From Cycas panzhihuaensis (Eukaryota; Cycadophyta): a DNA stretch of 64,000 bases. Positions within the stretch are counted from its first letter, which is position 1; each line of letters begins with the position of its first letter. The stretch is taken from assembly GCA_023213395.1 (NCBI GenBank), contig CM041465.1, forward strand, positions 21,390,001 through 21,454,000, read 5' to 3'. The notes under the pieces were generated by a model that had not been told where the DNA came from, ran no database searches, and saw only the letters and a program-made list of their open reading frames with translations. Both the position numbers and the translations under genes were made by a program. Of this stretch, positions 1-9,505 are shown one piece after another.

Positions 1-410
1 CTTTAGTCTATGGAACTGAGGCGGTACTCCCATTAGAAGTGGAGATCCCCTCTCTACAGGTTTCCCTTAGAGGTCTTATCGATGAGGAGTCTATCCGCCA
101 GGCTCACCTCCTAGATCTCGAAGCCCTAAATGAGAGGCACTTAATGGCTTATCAAGTGAATCTCGCTTCAAAAGCCTACCTGCAAAGGACTCACGATAAA
201 CACCTTCGTGCTCATCCTTTGTGCCTTGGGGACCATGTCCTCAAGTTGGAATATCTCTACGATTGTCTGACCAAATTTGGGCCTAAATGGGTCGGTCCTT
301 TTGTCATTCTCGAGAGCCTCGACAACGATGCCTATAGGATCGCCACATTGGAAAGCCTAGAATTTGAGAAGGTTGTCAACAGGAAATTCCTTAAGAAGTT
401 TTACGCTTGA
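1..410 (+). pseudogene. T1 integrase C-terminus (partial, open at the window edge)
   Basis: This is the C-terminal part of a Ty3/gypsy integrase, the enzyme that inserts retrotransposon cDNA into the host genome. It begins just before the family's VYGTEAVLPLEVEIPS segment, passes through a basic RTHDKH stretch, and ends with a DPKWVGPF-like region (here GPKWVGPFVILESL) and the terminal EKVVNRKFLKKFYA, then TGA. The reading frame is open from base 1, so this is the best preserved integrase tail in the window. T2 (to 22096), T4 (to 36573) and T5 (to about 40325) have the same tail. The catalytic core is to the left of the window. Confidence 0.85.
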
Positions 411-1228
411 TCCTCTGACGATCCCTTCGCCACGCTCTGAAATAAGCCTAAACTACCATCTTAATAAGTTATTCCTATTCCTCCCAACCACAGGTTGAAT
501 GACAACTTAGGATGGCCTCTTCCATTCCTTTCTAGTTCCTCCTGCAGAACCCATATTCCCCTATCCTCTTGGGACCTTTTGTCTTCCTATTTGGGCATCC
601 CCCAGTTAGGACGATGCTTTAAAGTACCGTTACTTCTCTCTCTCACCTACTGTTTCTTTTGTATATCCCACTATGCTCCTCCATGGATGTGTATGTCACT
701 CTATTTCTAACCTCACACCTCTCTATCACCTCTACTCATGGTGGGCATGTGTGCTCCTATTAGATATATAGTCATACATGGAAGGAAATACGTGCATCAT
801 ATAACAAAACATCTATAACATATATAACAAAACATACATGTCATCTATCGCACATGATATACACACCATCATATATCAAAATGGGGCACCAATTGCCCCG
901 TCTATATATATACACCAAAATCATATGTTACATCGTACATATAGGAAGTCGATGTCCTTGTAAGGGGGGTACAATCATATGAGTCTATATATGACCCCCT
1001 AGAGGCCCATGCTTTCCCCTGCCAAAATCAAATGCATGAGTCTTATGCTACTGCTACCCCACTCTTGGGGTACCATCTCCTGGCCTGTGTGATCCCTCTC
1101 CTGGGGACCACATCCCTCAGGAGCTCCTCCACAGGCCTCCATGAGCTCCACAGCTCACTCCCCTCATCACGTGGTCATCCTGGGGTCGTTGCTGCCATGC
1201 AGGTGTATGTCCTGCTCCTACTCAACCT
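411..1228 (+). other. T1 spacer after integrase, non-coding
   Basis: No coding potential is apparent. The segment after the stop contains a conserved block (TGAAATRAGCCTAAACTACC at about 438) that recurs at 22125 in T2, at 36610 in T4 in diverged form, and at the pol deletion junction of T3 near 14520. It is followed by AT-rich repeats such as TATATATA around 903. The segment up to about 1030 is present in T3, while the part from about 1030 belongs to the cassette missing from T3. Confidence 0.6.
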
Positions 1229-3060
1229 CTATGCCACTTGGTCTACCAGTTGATCGTATCCAGCCTGGATACGATCTCTCTTACTCTCCACTCCTCTAAG
1301 ATGCTCCTCCAGTACTACTATTTGAACCATGCTCCCTGTGTCTCCACCTGTTCTGCCCTGAGCCTCTAGAGCCTGTACCCATCTGCGCAGCGCATCTCGC
1401 TCGCCCCTAGCCTCATCCAATTCCCGCTACATCTGTCCCTTGAATGCCATGTACTCTTGGGACTCTACATCCTAGATGTCTCTCGCCCTCACCAACGGGG
1501 TGAATGCCGCCATGTGTGCACCTACCGATCTAGGTGCATCCTCTGCCTGGATGGGTAGTTGCCCCTCTGCATACACCTGAGGGAACATCTCCCTCACCAT
1601 AGCCTCTACCAACTGCTTGACCTCTATGGTACTTGCAAATCCAACATACCATGTGTCAGTATATATCCAACTACATGCCAAAATAAAACCAAATCAAATT
1701 ATCTATCTGGATATCAAACGACTAAGGAAAGGGTTAGGCCTCACCTGCTGTAGCCATTGGCTCCTCTACTCGTGCGATGACCTCTCCTCCTGGTTCCCTA
1801 CAACCTACATGTACCTCCTCCTTAGGTACCACCTCTGCCTAAGCCTCTCTCCTCACCGGGACTGGCTCAACTATCGCCCCTCCACATCTCCTCACGATCC
1901 GTAGCCTGCGGGCCCTCGTCACTGGCCCCCTGCTCTCCTTTGCAGCCCCTGATAGGCTTGCCTCTCCTCCAGTAGTCCTGGATAGTCCTTCTGCTCCTCC
2001 TGCCATCCCTGATGGACCTGCCTCTTTCGCAGGCCATGATGGGCCGGCCCCATCTCCTCTGTTGTCATCATCATCATCGTCATCATCACCTAGGAGCACC
2101 CCTGCTCTGCCTGCCTTGTCATCACTGTCCCACCTCACTGCTCTATACGGATTTGCCACGTAATCTGTCATGGTGAGGGAGGTCCAGCGATGTCGCCTCC
2201 ACTAAGCATTGAACATGGGCCTGATCCTCTATCCCCCTCAGTCTAGTCTATCATCTGTGGACCATCGGGCCCACTCTGTAATAGGGTGTGGTCCCCCCAC
2301 TGGTGCCACTGCTCTGAAGTGATAAAAAAACTAGCACTGTAGCAATGTGCTATAGGATAATCCTCCTCTGTTGGTTATCCTGATAGCATCTAGCTATGTG
2401 ATGAGGTTCATCGCTATTAGGGTGGCCCAGTCCATCCTCTCGCTGGCCTCACAGTGGTGCACTACATCTATCCATCCCCTAGGGATGTCTTTATAGTTAT
2501 ATTTCTGGGAAACCTAGAATAGAATGCACAATGTAATAAGTTTCCTCACCTGAGGAATCCTAAACATCACCATCATCTGGAGAGGGACTCCTCTCCTCTC
2601 CCACCTATCTGTCCCTGTAAAAAATATTGCTACCTCCTGATATGCTACCTCATTGCTAGGTAGCGCTCCCAGTGTCACCAGCCTCCCAGTCGCCAGTACT
2701 CCCAAAATCTGCCGTATATCCCTCAGCGTCACCATCAAATCCTCCACCTGGGGTAGGTGGAAAACATGCCTCCTCCTATCTCAGTGAGATACAATATCAA
2801 CTAATAGCCTCTGATCTAATGCAAACTGAGGTGTCTTCAGCGCCTTGAATAGGCCACACCTCTGCAAAATCCCCTTGTCCTCTCTGGACATCATCTTTAT
2901 ATAGCTCAACATCGCCATACCTATGTTCTCACGGTTATCCACTGCGATAACAGCCTACCAATATCACAAACCAATCAAAATCAAGTCTATGTCAGTCTTC
3001 TATCTTCCTGGCTATCTCCTAGCTCTTTCTGCTTGAGATTTGGGGCCTCATGGCCCCTCA
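1229..3060 (-). pseudogene. T1 antisense gene: PMD-like N-terminus, coiled-coil C-terminus
   Basis: This gene lies on the strand opposite to pol. The candidate first exon reads MRGHEAPNLKQ (about 3060-3025). An acceptor-like TTGGTAG near 2955 leads into a domain with LQRCGLFKALKTPQF, VFHLPQVEDLMVTLRDIRQI and LGVLATGRLVTLGALPSNE, a pattern that resembles the plant mobile domain (aminotransferase-like). An acidic stretch (eight Asp near 2085-2060) and a Gly/Ser/Ala-rich linker follow. The C-terminal part (1681-1229) has QLVEAMVREMFPQVYAEGQL, then a helical, charged stretch (ALRRWVQALEAQ, EEHLRGVESKRDRI) that looks like a coiled coil. A second intron is likely at about 1760-1683 (donor CAG|GTGAGG, acceptor ATGTAG). 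The first intron's donor has decayed (AAAGAG instead of GTGAGA in T2). Several stops make it a pseudogene. Function is unknown. Confidence 0.65.
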
Positions 3061-3064
3061 TCTT

Positions 3065-3600
3065 CTTTAGCTTAGGTCCCGCAGTGATCGGGGCTCCACG
3101 GTAAAGATTGTGGCACCACGATCTTTGCCGCGGTACAAACAGCACCCCCTTAAAAGGGGGGGTTTTTACCCCAAAAATTAAAAAAAAATCCTTTGGGTGG
3201 ACCCCGTGGGGCCCACTGGGACCAGGGCTCCCTAATGCCCAGGTCGCCCCTATTCTTGGGTCTAATTCAAACTCTAAGAGGCCATCATCTGCCCTTATGG
3301 GGTGCAAAAACTACCTAAAAGTCAACAAAAATCACTAAATTTTAAACTTTGAAATGGGATAGGTTTCATAAGATCCACTCACTGGATCCGGACTTGCTGT
3401 CACCATCACGTCATGCTGATCCCGTTGGCTCTCTCTGCGCTTAGATCCAATGGTCTGATCTTCCCTTGTATACCTCTAATGTCAGGCAACACTCTACTAT
3501 ATAAGGAAATGGCTCTGGTTTCTCACGAGAGCCAGTGAAAATGAATCCGTTTTCCGTTGAATTTCTTTATATAGGCAGGTGTCCCAATGGGCACTACCTC
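3065..3600. promoter_or_regulatory. T1 promoter-like spacer between the divergent antisense gene and RNase H ORF
   Basis: The spacer separates two divergent ORFs. Near 3098-3135 it has the GGTA(A)AG..GGCACCAC..CTTTGCC..GGTAC motif cluster that also occurs in the LTR promoter region. Further right it has GATCCACTCACTGGATC (3376-3392), a GATCCAATGGTCTGATC block (about 3444-3460) of a kind common in plant 5' flanks, a conserved hairpin with stems GGCTCT/AGAGCC (about 3511-3534), and a TATA-like TTATATAGG at 3568-3576. T2 has the hairpin, the TATA-like box and the spacer sequence at 24845-25400. T3 keeps the hairpin and TATATA part. Promoter activity is inferred only. Confidence 0.4.
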
Positions 3601-4100
3601 CGTTTTTGCTCTCGCGATAGCCGTTGGGACCATCTTGTTTCCTTGATCACATTTGTCTTCTGGTCCTACCTCCCATTGCGCTTCTTTGGTGCCCTTTTTT
3701 CTCTTTCTTGCAAGTACATTTATGGCACCTCATCATTGCACTTTTTTTGTAGGGCCCTTCCTTCTCATTTTATGTGCTACTCCTATGCATGCCTGAGTTT
3801 ATACTCGTTTGGCTTGTTTTGCCATCTCAGACTCGTTTCCACACCCCTTTTCTACCCCTGAGGCCTCCATAGGGAATGCTCCCCCCATTCAGGGGCATGT
3901 TTTGCTTCCCAAAATGACCTTTGGATCTCCAGGGTGCCCTTTTACTACCTGCTCTCAGGTAGTGGTTGGACTGCTTACTCTCATCCTTGGGTAGCCTCAT
4001 TGCTAGGTCCTCCTACCCTTCATGGCCACTTATTGCTTACCTTTCAAGTATCTTTTTCACTCTATCATTGATTATTATCCCTAAGATTTAGTGTTCACTC

Positions 4101-4523
4101 ATGCCCCTCTAGATATTTACCAACGATGGAAGCCGCAACAACCTTGGACCTTCTGCCATTGCATGGATTCTTCGTAGCCCCTCTTGACATGATTTCCTGT
4201 GCTCTGGGGTCTTCCTCCAGGAGGTTACCAATAATGAAGCTGAGTACATAGCTATTATCAAATCTCTCACTGATGCTCTCTATTTCCATCATGAACCCAT
4301 CATTTTACTTTACGATTCTTAGGTTGTTGTGTCCCATCTCACCCAGGTTTACCAGGTGCGATGCCCTCACCTGAGAACCCTCACTTCAGCCGCTAGATCT
4401 CTCTTTGCTCGCTTTTCATCAGTTGACATTCAGCACATCCCCCAAGACCTCAATGCTGAGGCAGATGGCCTCATCTGCCTCATCCTTGAGCGTCGCCTCC
4501 CTCTTCTTAGCGACTGCCTTTGA
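4101..4523 (+). pseudogene. T1 terminal RNase H (second RNase H, outside pol)
   Basis: This ORF encodes a type-1 RNase H fold, which degrades the RNA strand of RNA/DNA hybrids. The start is taken at the ATG just before IFTNDGS, because T2 and T3 have a Met at the same place. Catalytic positions: D in the GGS block (TNDGSRNNLGP, with first Asp of the usual FTDGGS changed to Asn), E in EVTNNEAEY, D in LLYDS, and D in DLNAEADGL. The end is LILERRLPLLSDCL then TGA. Two in-frame stops (after MPL and at ILRSPS*) inactivate this copy. It resembles the archaeal/plant-like RNase H reported in Tat retrotransposons more than the gypsy RNase H in pol (compare T2, 8690-9010). It lies about 3.7 kb after integrase and 360 bases before the polypurine tract. 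Confidence 0.75.
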
Positions 4524-4868
4524 GAGACTTGCTTGGCCAGCCCGTGCCCAAGCCTCTGGTCGCCTTTATTCTGATTTGCTTGTTTAGTTTATTGGGTGCC
4601 TTCATACCACTCGTTGTGCTTTACCAACGGGGGCACCCCCCTCATTGGCTTCCCTCACTTACAGGTTGACTTTTAGATGATGCATAGGCAGCCCCTATGT
4701 TACCCTTGTCTCCTTCTCCCTTGTCCATGCGTTCTCCCACAACACTCGCTGACACCCTTGGTCCATATGCTATTCATGGTTTATTTATATATATATGCAT
4801 GTGCTATTAATGGTTTTTGGTTATCAGCATTTGCCATCACACCACGCTTCTGAGTGGTGAGGCTCTAC

Positions 4869-4882
4869 TGCCAAGGGAGCAG
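4869..4882 (+). other. Polypurine tract of T1
   Basis: TGCCAAGGGAGCAG directly precedes the LTR start TGTTTCCC. T2 (TGCCAAGGGGGTAG) and T3 (minus strand, TGCCAAGGGGGCAG) have the same sequence at the same place. This is where plus-strand DNA synthesis would be primed. Confidence 0.8.
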
Positions 4883-7435
4883 TGTTTCCCAGCTATCGGG
4901 AATAGACTCAAGACGCATCGACTCAGGTAAGCTCAGGTATATGTTCTTGCTCCCATCCCCACTATTGTTTGACCGAGGTTGCTTAATAGACTGTCTAATA
5001 CATGCTTGCCTATCATTCACATGATTGCATTGCTTTCTTGTTTAATCACACTACTTGTGCCTGCCGCATGCCACTCGGCTTATGATGACCCACAGTGGGG
5101 GTACTCTTCAATGAGTGCTACACCTCATATGGCACATAGCCACCCACATCATCTCCATGACCCCTCGGGACACCTTAGTCAGTCATGTTTCACCTTTGAC
5201 AGCGTCCTGTTTATACTTTGATTCATCTTCCAAGTATGATAGGATCCCCGGTCGAGACCTGTCCTACTTTTCTGACCACTTGTCAGTCACCTGGGTACCA
5301 ATTCCCAACTTGTTTAGCCCTAACTTATTCCCTATTTAGCTTCAGACCCCATTTCTGGCTTAATTTTTGCCTATAGGCCTGCACCGTTATAAACTTAGTA
5401 GTACTGTGGTATTTACTGTGGTACCACGATGTTTACTGTGCTACGATTATTTAAAAAAGTTTTTTAAATCAGATGCAGCAGTTCCCGCTCTTTTCGTAGA
5501 ACTGCCACGTGGCGCCCACGTGTTTTGACTTCCCCGTGACTCTCAATATTCACTGAGGGTTAGTAGAAGATAAAAACCAAAAAGTCAATCATTCTTTCTC
5601 TTCTTCCTTCATTTTTTGGATGCAACTCCTACAACTCTCCTTCACCTGCTGTAAATAGGCACACTCTTCAGCTGCTACTCTTCCTACAGAGATTATTGCT
5701 ACATCTCAGGTTCAACACTAGCTGTTTCAAGCCTCCTCTTGCAGGTTCATATGGTGGAAAGAAGGGCATTCATAGGATTCTCCAAGAAGAAAGCTTTAAG
5801 GTCCCAAACCATAGTGGTGTTTCTCACAGTGGCCTCTCCTCCAAAACAAGCCATCAAACCCTACCAAATACAGGTTCTTTCCTCTACTTTCCAATAGAAA
5901 TAAACTCTTATTCTCTACTATAAGGTACTCTTAAATATTTTCCTTAAGACTCATGCTCTTTCCTTCACTTTTTGTGGATAGTGCTTAGTATATTTACTAA
6001 TTTTTTGACTTTGTGCTCATTTAGCACTAGTCCTTTGCACCTTGTGTTATAGTAATTCCCCTCTTATTCCTACAAGCCTGCTTTAAGGTGGCTGTGCAAG
6101 GGGGTGACATAAAGAAAAATGGAGCGAGAAAGGTGGGGCTAGTCCCCCTTGTTGACCTTCTCCCCAAGGGTCTAAACCCTTCTTTTCTTTCTCCTTGCAC
6201 CTTTTGCCTTCCTTGAAGCTGGGTTAGGGACTTGGAAGCCTATCTTCAAATCTGAATTAGCGTTGGCAGCCTCCTGCCACATTGGTTCTAGATCTACATT
6301 TGCCAGTTTTGGGCACTACATAAGCCCCAAAACTGCTCTTGATTGATTCATAACCTGTAGCTTATTCCAACTAGGCGATCTGCTGCTCATAGCACCTCGT
6401 CCTTTGGGTGTGCTTGCACATCATCCTATTGGTTGTTCTCATCTTTTGTTGGCTATGATATGCAACTAATATTATTTATTTCTCGTTCCCTGAGGCCACG
6501 TGGGGATTTTCGTGGGTGAGCTAGCCATTCCGAGGCTAACTCCTTTGTTTTGGGTACGAGTTGATGTGGTTTCTTATTGGAGTCTTGTTTGAAGTTGTTT
6601 CTTTAGAATAATATGTACATGTCCATGATTTAGTTTAATTTCAGCTCTTTTATATTTACGCACATATAGTAGATATATTAGGTGTCCCCTCTTCTGAGAG
6701 GGAGAAACTTACATGTTTTGACTGACATGTTTTTGCGATCGTGGAGATACACATGAGATGAGCTGGTTAGCAGGTTAGTCTCTTGTTAGTTGCTTTTCTT
6801 CGTTTCCCTTTATTACTGCTTTGCTTTGCTTTACTTCTTTCATATACTTTGGGGAGGTAAGTTGGCCCCCTTTAACTACTCACGGCAACCATCGCCAGTT
6901 GGTCTCACCTATGCGACAAGTGGAGCAGGAAGACGCATAAAGCAACAGGAATTGTAACGCTTCATTCAAGCACCAGATCCAGGTGTTCCTCCTTTTCCCT
7001 TTTGTCCTTTTCCTATAGCATTGTTTCCATGCATATGTTTGCATATTAAAGACACGTAGGAAACGGAAAAAGGGGAAGGAATACATCTTTGCATTTGTGT
7101 GTTTATTTTCTTCATAGTTGCTTTTATTATAGATAGGTAGTCTCCCTTGGATGCGAGCTACTCATTTCTTGCTCCTTTGACTAGTTTATAAGTAGACATT
7201 ACATTATGCACACCCCACCTATACGTTGCCTTCTCTCTTCCTTGAGAAGACGTAACCTGTTAGGTCCCTTCTTCCTCTTCCTGGCCATCTAAGGGGTAGA
7301 AGGGCCTCACCCTTTGGGACGACCTAAGGCCTCACCTTGCGTCCCTCTCCCAGATCACCTAAAAGCAATTAGGCACCATTGCAGGTCCTGAATCCGTGCT
7401 CTAGTGCACGGACGCCTTGCATGGTGATTCCTTGC
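4883..7435 (+). repeat. LTR of T1 (3' end truncated)
   Basis: The LTR starts TGTTTCCCAGCT like the LTRs of T2, T9 and T10 and, inverted, T3. Similarity continues to a block near 7380-7430 (CAGGTCCTGAATCC..., CGCCTTGCATGG), which lies about 120 bases before the terminus in complete copies. The terminal ATTATCCC...CATCCA block is missing. The U3 region contains the GGTACC motif cluster (5381-5446), two G-box hexamers CACGTG (5506-5511, 5517-5522) and a TATA-like CTGTAAATAGG near 5650. It is the 3' LTR of T1 and possibly also the 5' LTR of T2. Confidence 0.75.
5381..5660 (+). promoter_or_regulatory. T1 LTR promoter region
   Basis: Two or three imperfect copies of a GTGGTACCACG...TTTACTG unit (5395-5446) are followed by a TTTAAAAAAGTTTTTTAAA palindrome near 5450, two CACGTG G-boxes and a weak TATA-like sequence. 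The order motif cluster, A/T palindrome, G-box-like site, TATA is the same in the other family LTRs. Promoter activity is inferred. Confidence 0.45.
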
Positions 7436-7479
7436 TAATCAATCTAACTCATAACCTGACTTAGTTTTACAAAGCCGTA

Positions 7480-9505
7480 TCTTGCTAAATGTAGGAAACC
7501 ACCCCACGGGAAGCATTTCACACTCCTTTTGAGGAACCCCTTCCTACTCTCTCTTAGAGTCTTCTGAGGAGGTTGGACAGCTTGATGACCACCATAGTCC
7601 CATTTCTCCCACTTCCTCCATCACTTCATCTATTTGAAGCAAGGTCATCTATGGGGTGGATTACTTCAAAGATGATGAAGTCTTGCTTGAGCACTTAGAG
7701 GGCTCCACGCCTAACTTTCCTTCTGGTCACCATAGGCTTGGCCACCAGAAGGTCATGGCGATTTGGTCAACACTTGCTAACCCAATTCCATCCCTAATTC
7801 CTTCTCTTCCTATTGACATTACCCCTCTCCATTTTGAGGAGGGGAATGCCATGTGCATGGGGGTGACCCAGGACATAGTCTTAGCCCCGAGCAAGGTCAT
7901 TAAGGTGGGGGCAGAATGCTCTCCTAATAAGGTAAGGGAATATTCCCTTTTATTCCAAGAGTTCCAGGATGTCTTTGCATGGGATTATTCTGACATAAAT
8001 GGAATTGACCCCTCCATAGTTATCCACAATCTCACTACCATTCCTGGTGCCTGACCTGTGCGTTAGAAGCAGTGTCCTCTCTACCCTAAACTCTTGGCCA
8101 CTGTCAAGATGGAGATTGAGAAGCTTTTGGATGCTAAACTTATTACTTCTATTAAATACCCTAATTGGGTATCCAACATTATTCTCGTTGCTAAAAAGAA
8201 TGGGACTATCCAGATATGCGTTGATTTCTGTGACATCAACAATGCATGTCCTAAGGACAATTTTCCACTCCCTTTCATCAATCAAATCATTGATTGAACT
8301 GTCAAGTTTAAAGTTATGTCCTTAATGGATGGCTTCTCTGGCTATAATCAGATCCAAATATCTCCTGAAGATCACCACAAGATGGCCTTCACCACCGCGT
8401 GGGGTACCTTTTCCTATAAGGTAATACCCTTCAGTCTCAAAAATGCAGGCACTACTTACCAAAGGGCAATGCATTTTATCTTCCATGACCTCATCAACGA
8501 CACATTGGAGGTTTTTATGGATGACATGATGGGTCTCTCACGTGTTAGGGCCCATCATCCCTTAGACTTATGGGATATCTTCACTCGATGCTGGAAGTAT
8601 CATGTAAGCCTAAACCCACTCAAATGTGTGTTTGACGTTACTTACTTCCGCTCCTACGTTGGTACCTCCTTGTTTCGATAGGTCCTTCATTCTCTATACC
8701 TCAACGACTGATGAGTCCCTAGGCACTATGTTGGCTCAATAGGATGACTCAGGAGTCAAGAGAGCCATCTACTTTATCAGCCACACCCTCATGGCTGCTG
8801 AACTCAACTACTCCCTAGATGAGAAGGAATGTCTCTCCTTGGTTCACGCAACCAAGAAATTTAAACATTACTTGCTCAGTAATACTACCAAGGTGATCGT
8901 CCAGTCTGATCCCTTGCGATATCTAATTTCTCATTCAGACCCGACAGGTAGGGCTAGCCGTTGAGCCATCCTGCCTCAGGAGTTTGATCTTCATATCGTT
9001 AATAGGAAATCGAAGAAAGGGATGGTAGTAGTTGAGCAACTCGCAAATGCCCCTATCCCTAACTTGCTCGATACCCCTATTGACGATTCTCTCCCTAATG
9101 AGTCTATCTTGACTATTCAAGATGTCCCTTCCCATCCACTTATTGATAATGAGTGGTATGGTGACATCGTGTAGTATCTCACACAACAATAGTACCGCAT
9201 TGAAGATAGTAGTAAGGTTAGATCTCATATTTAGACTTCTGCCAGGCAATACTTCCTCATGGATGAAGTATTATACAAGAGGTCTTTCAATGGGATCCTC
9301 CTCTGCTGCATCACTATCGATGAAGTAGACCAAATAATCTGTAAATGCCACCATGGCATTTGCGAGGCCCACTTGGGGGCCAATCCATGGCCCAGAGGAT
9401 CCTCTGTATGGGCTATTATTGGTCGTCCCTCTTTAAGGATGCCCATGCTTTTACCCTCAGGTGTTGGAGATGTCAGGAACACGCTAACATTTCCCATGTA
9501 CTTTC
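7480..9505 (+). pseudogene. T2 pol, 5' part: RT, RNase H and integrase zinc finger
   Basis: Pol makes DNA from the element RNA. From 7656 there is a linker (YFKDDEVLLEHLEGSTPNF), then FQEFQDVFAWDYSDI (7962 on), the RT palm with WVSNIILVAKKNGTIQICVD (about 8167-8226), LMDGFSGYNQIQISPEDHH and the active-site FMDD (8514-8525, the YVDD position). The thumb/connection is mostly deleted: near 8676 RT passes directly to RNase H. RNase H (8690-9010) contains AIYFISHTLMAAELNYSLDE. The integrase zinc-binding part follows (CHHGICEAHLG near 9340, RCQEHANISH near 9466). Several frameshifts and stops, mostly at Gln or Trp codons, break the frame. T3 interrupts it after 9505, and it continues at 21206. Confidence 0.85.
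9501..9505. repeat. Target-site duplication of T3, left copy
   Basis: CTTTC directly precedes the inverted T3 LTR end (TAGATGAGC..., expected TG mutated to TA). An identical CTTTC is at 21201-21205. Confidence 0.85.

Larger units (their letters stand above)
1..7435 (+). mobile_element. T1: 3' part of a Tat-like Ty3/gypsy retrotransposon
   Basis: The fragment runs from the end of integrase through a 3' module (antisense PMD-like gene, promoter-like spacer, RNase H ORF) to a polypurine tract and an LTR. The order is identical to that of T2 (21206-29409), so it is a genuine element layout. The 5' part lies outside the window. The LTR loses similarity to the other family LTRs near 7430, before its expected terminus, and pol-like sequence of T2 follows soon after. 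T1 and T2 may therefore be a head-to-tail pair sharing one LTR, with gag and protease deleted between them. Confidence 0.85.

Noticed and set aside
3535-3861. Conserved ORF starting MKMN upstream of the terminal RNase H
   Set aside because: T1, T2 and T3 have related sequence here, but the frames break at different places and the similarity is no better than in the surrounding non-coding DNA. It may be an exon or leader, but I cannot support a gene.
413-4100. Envelope-like protein between integrase and the 3' LTR (as in Athila or endogenous retroviruses)
   Set aside because: The region holds an antisense gene and a spacer. No sense ORF with signal peptide and membrane anchor is shared between copies.
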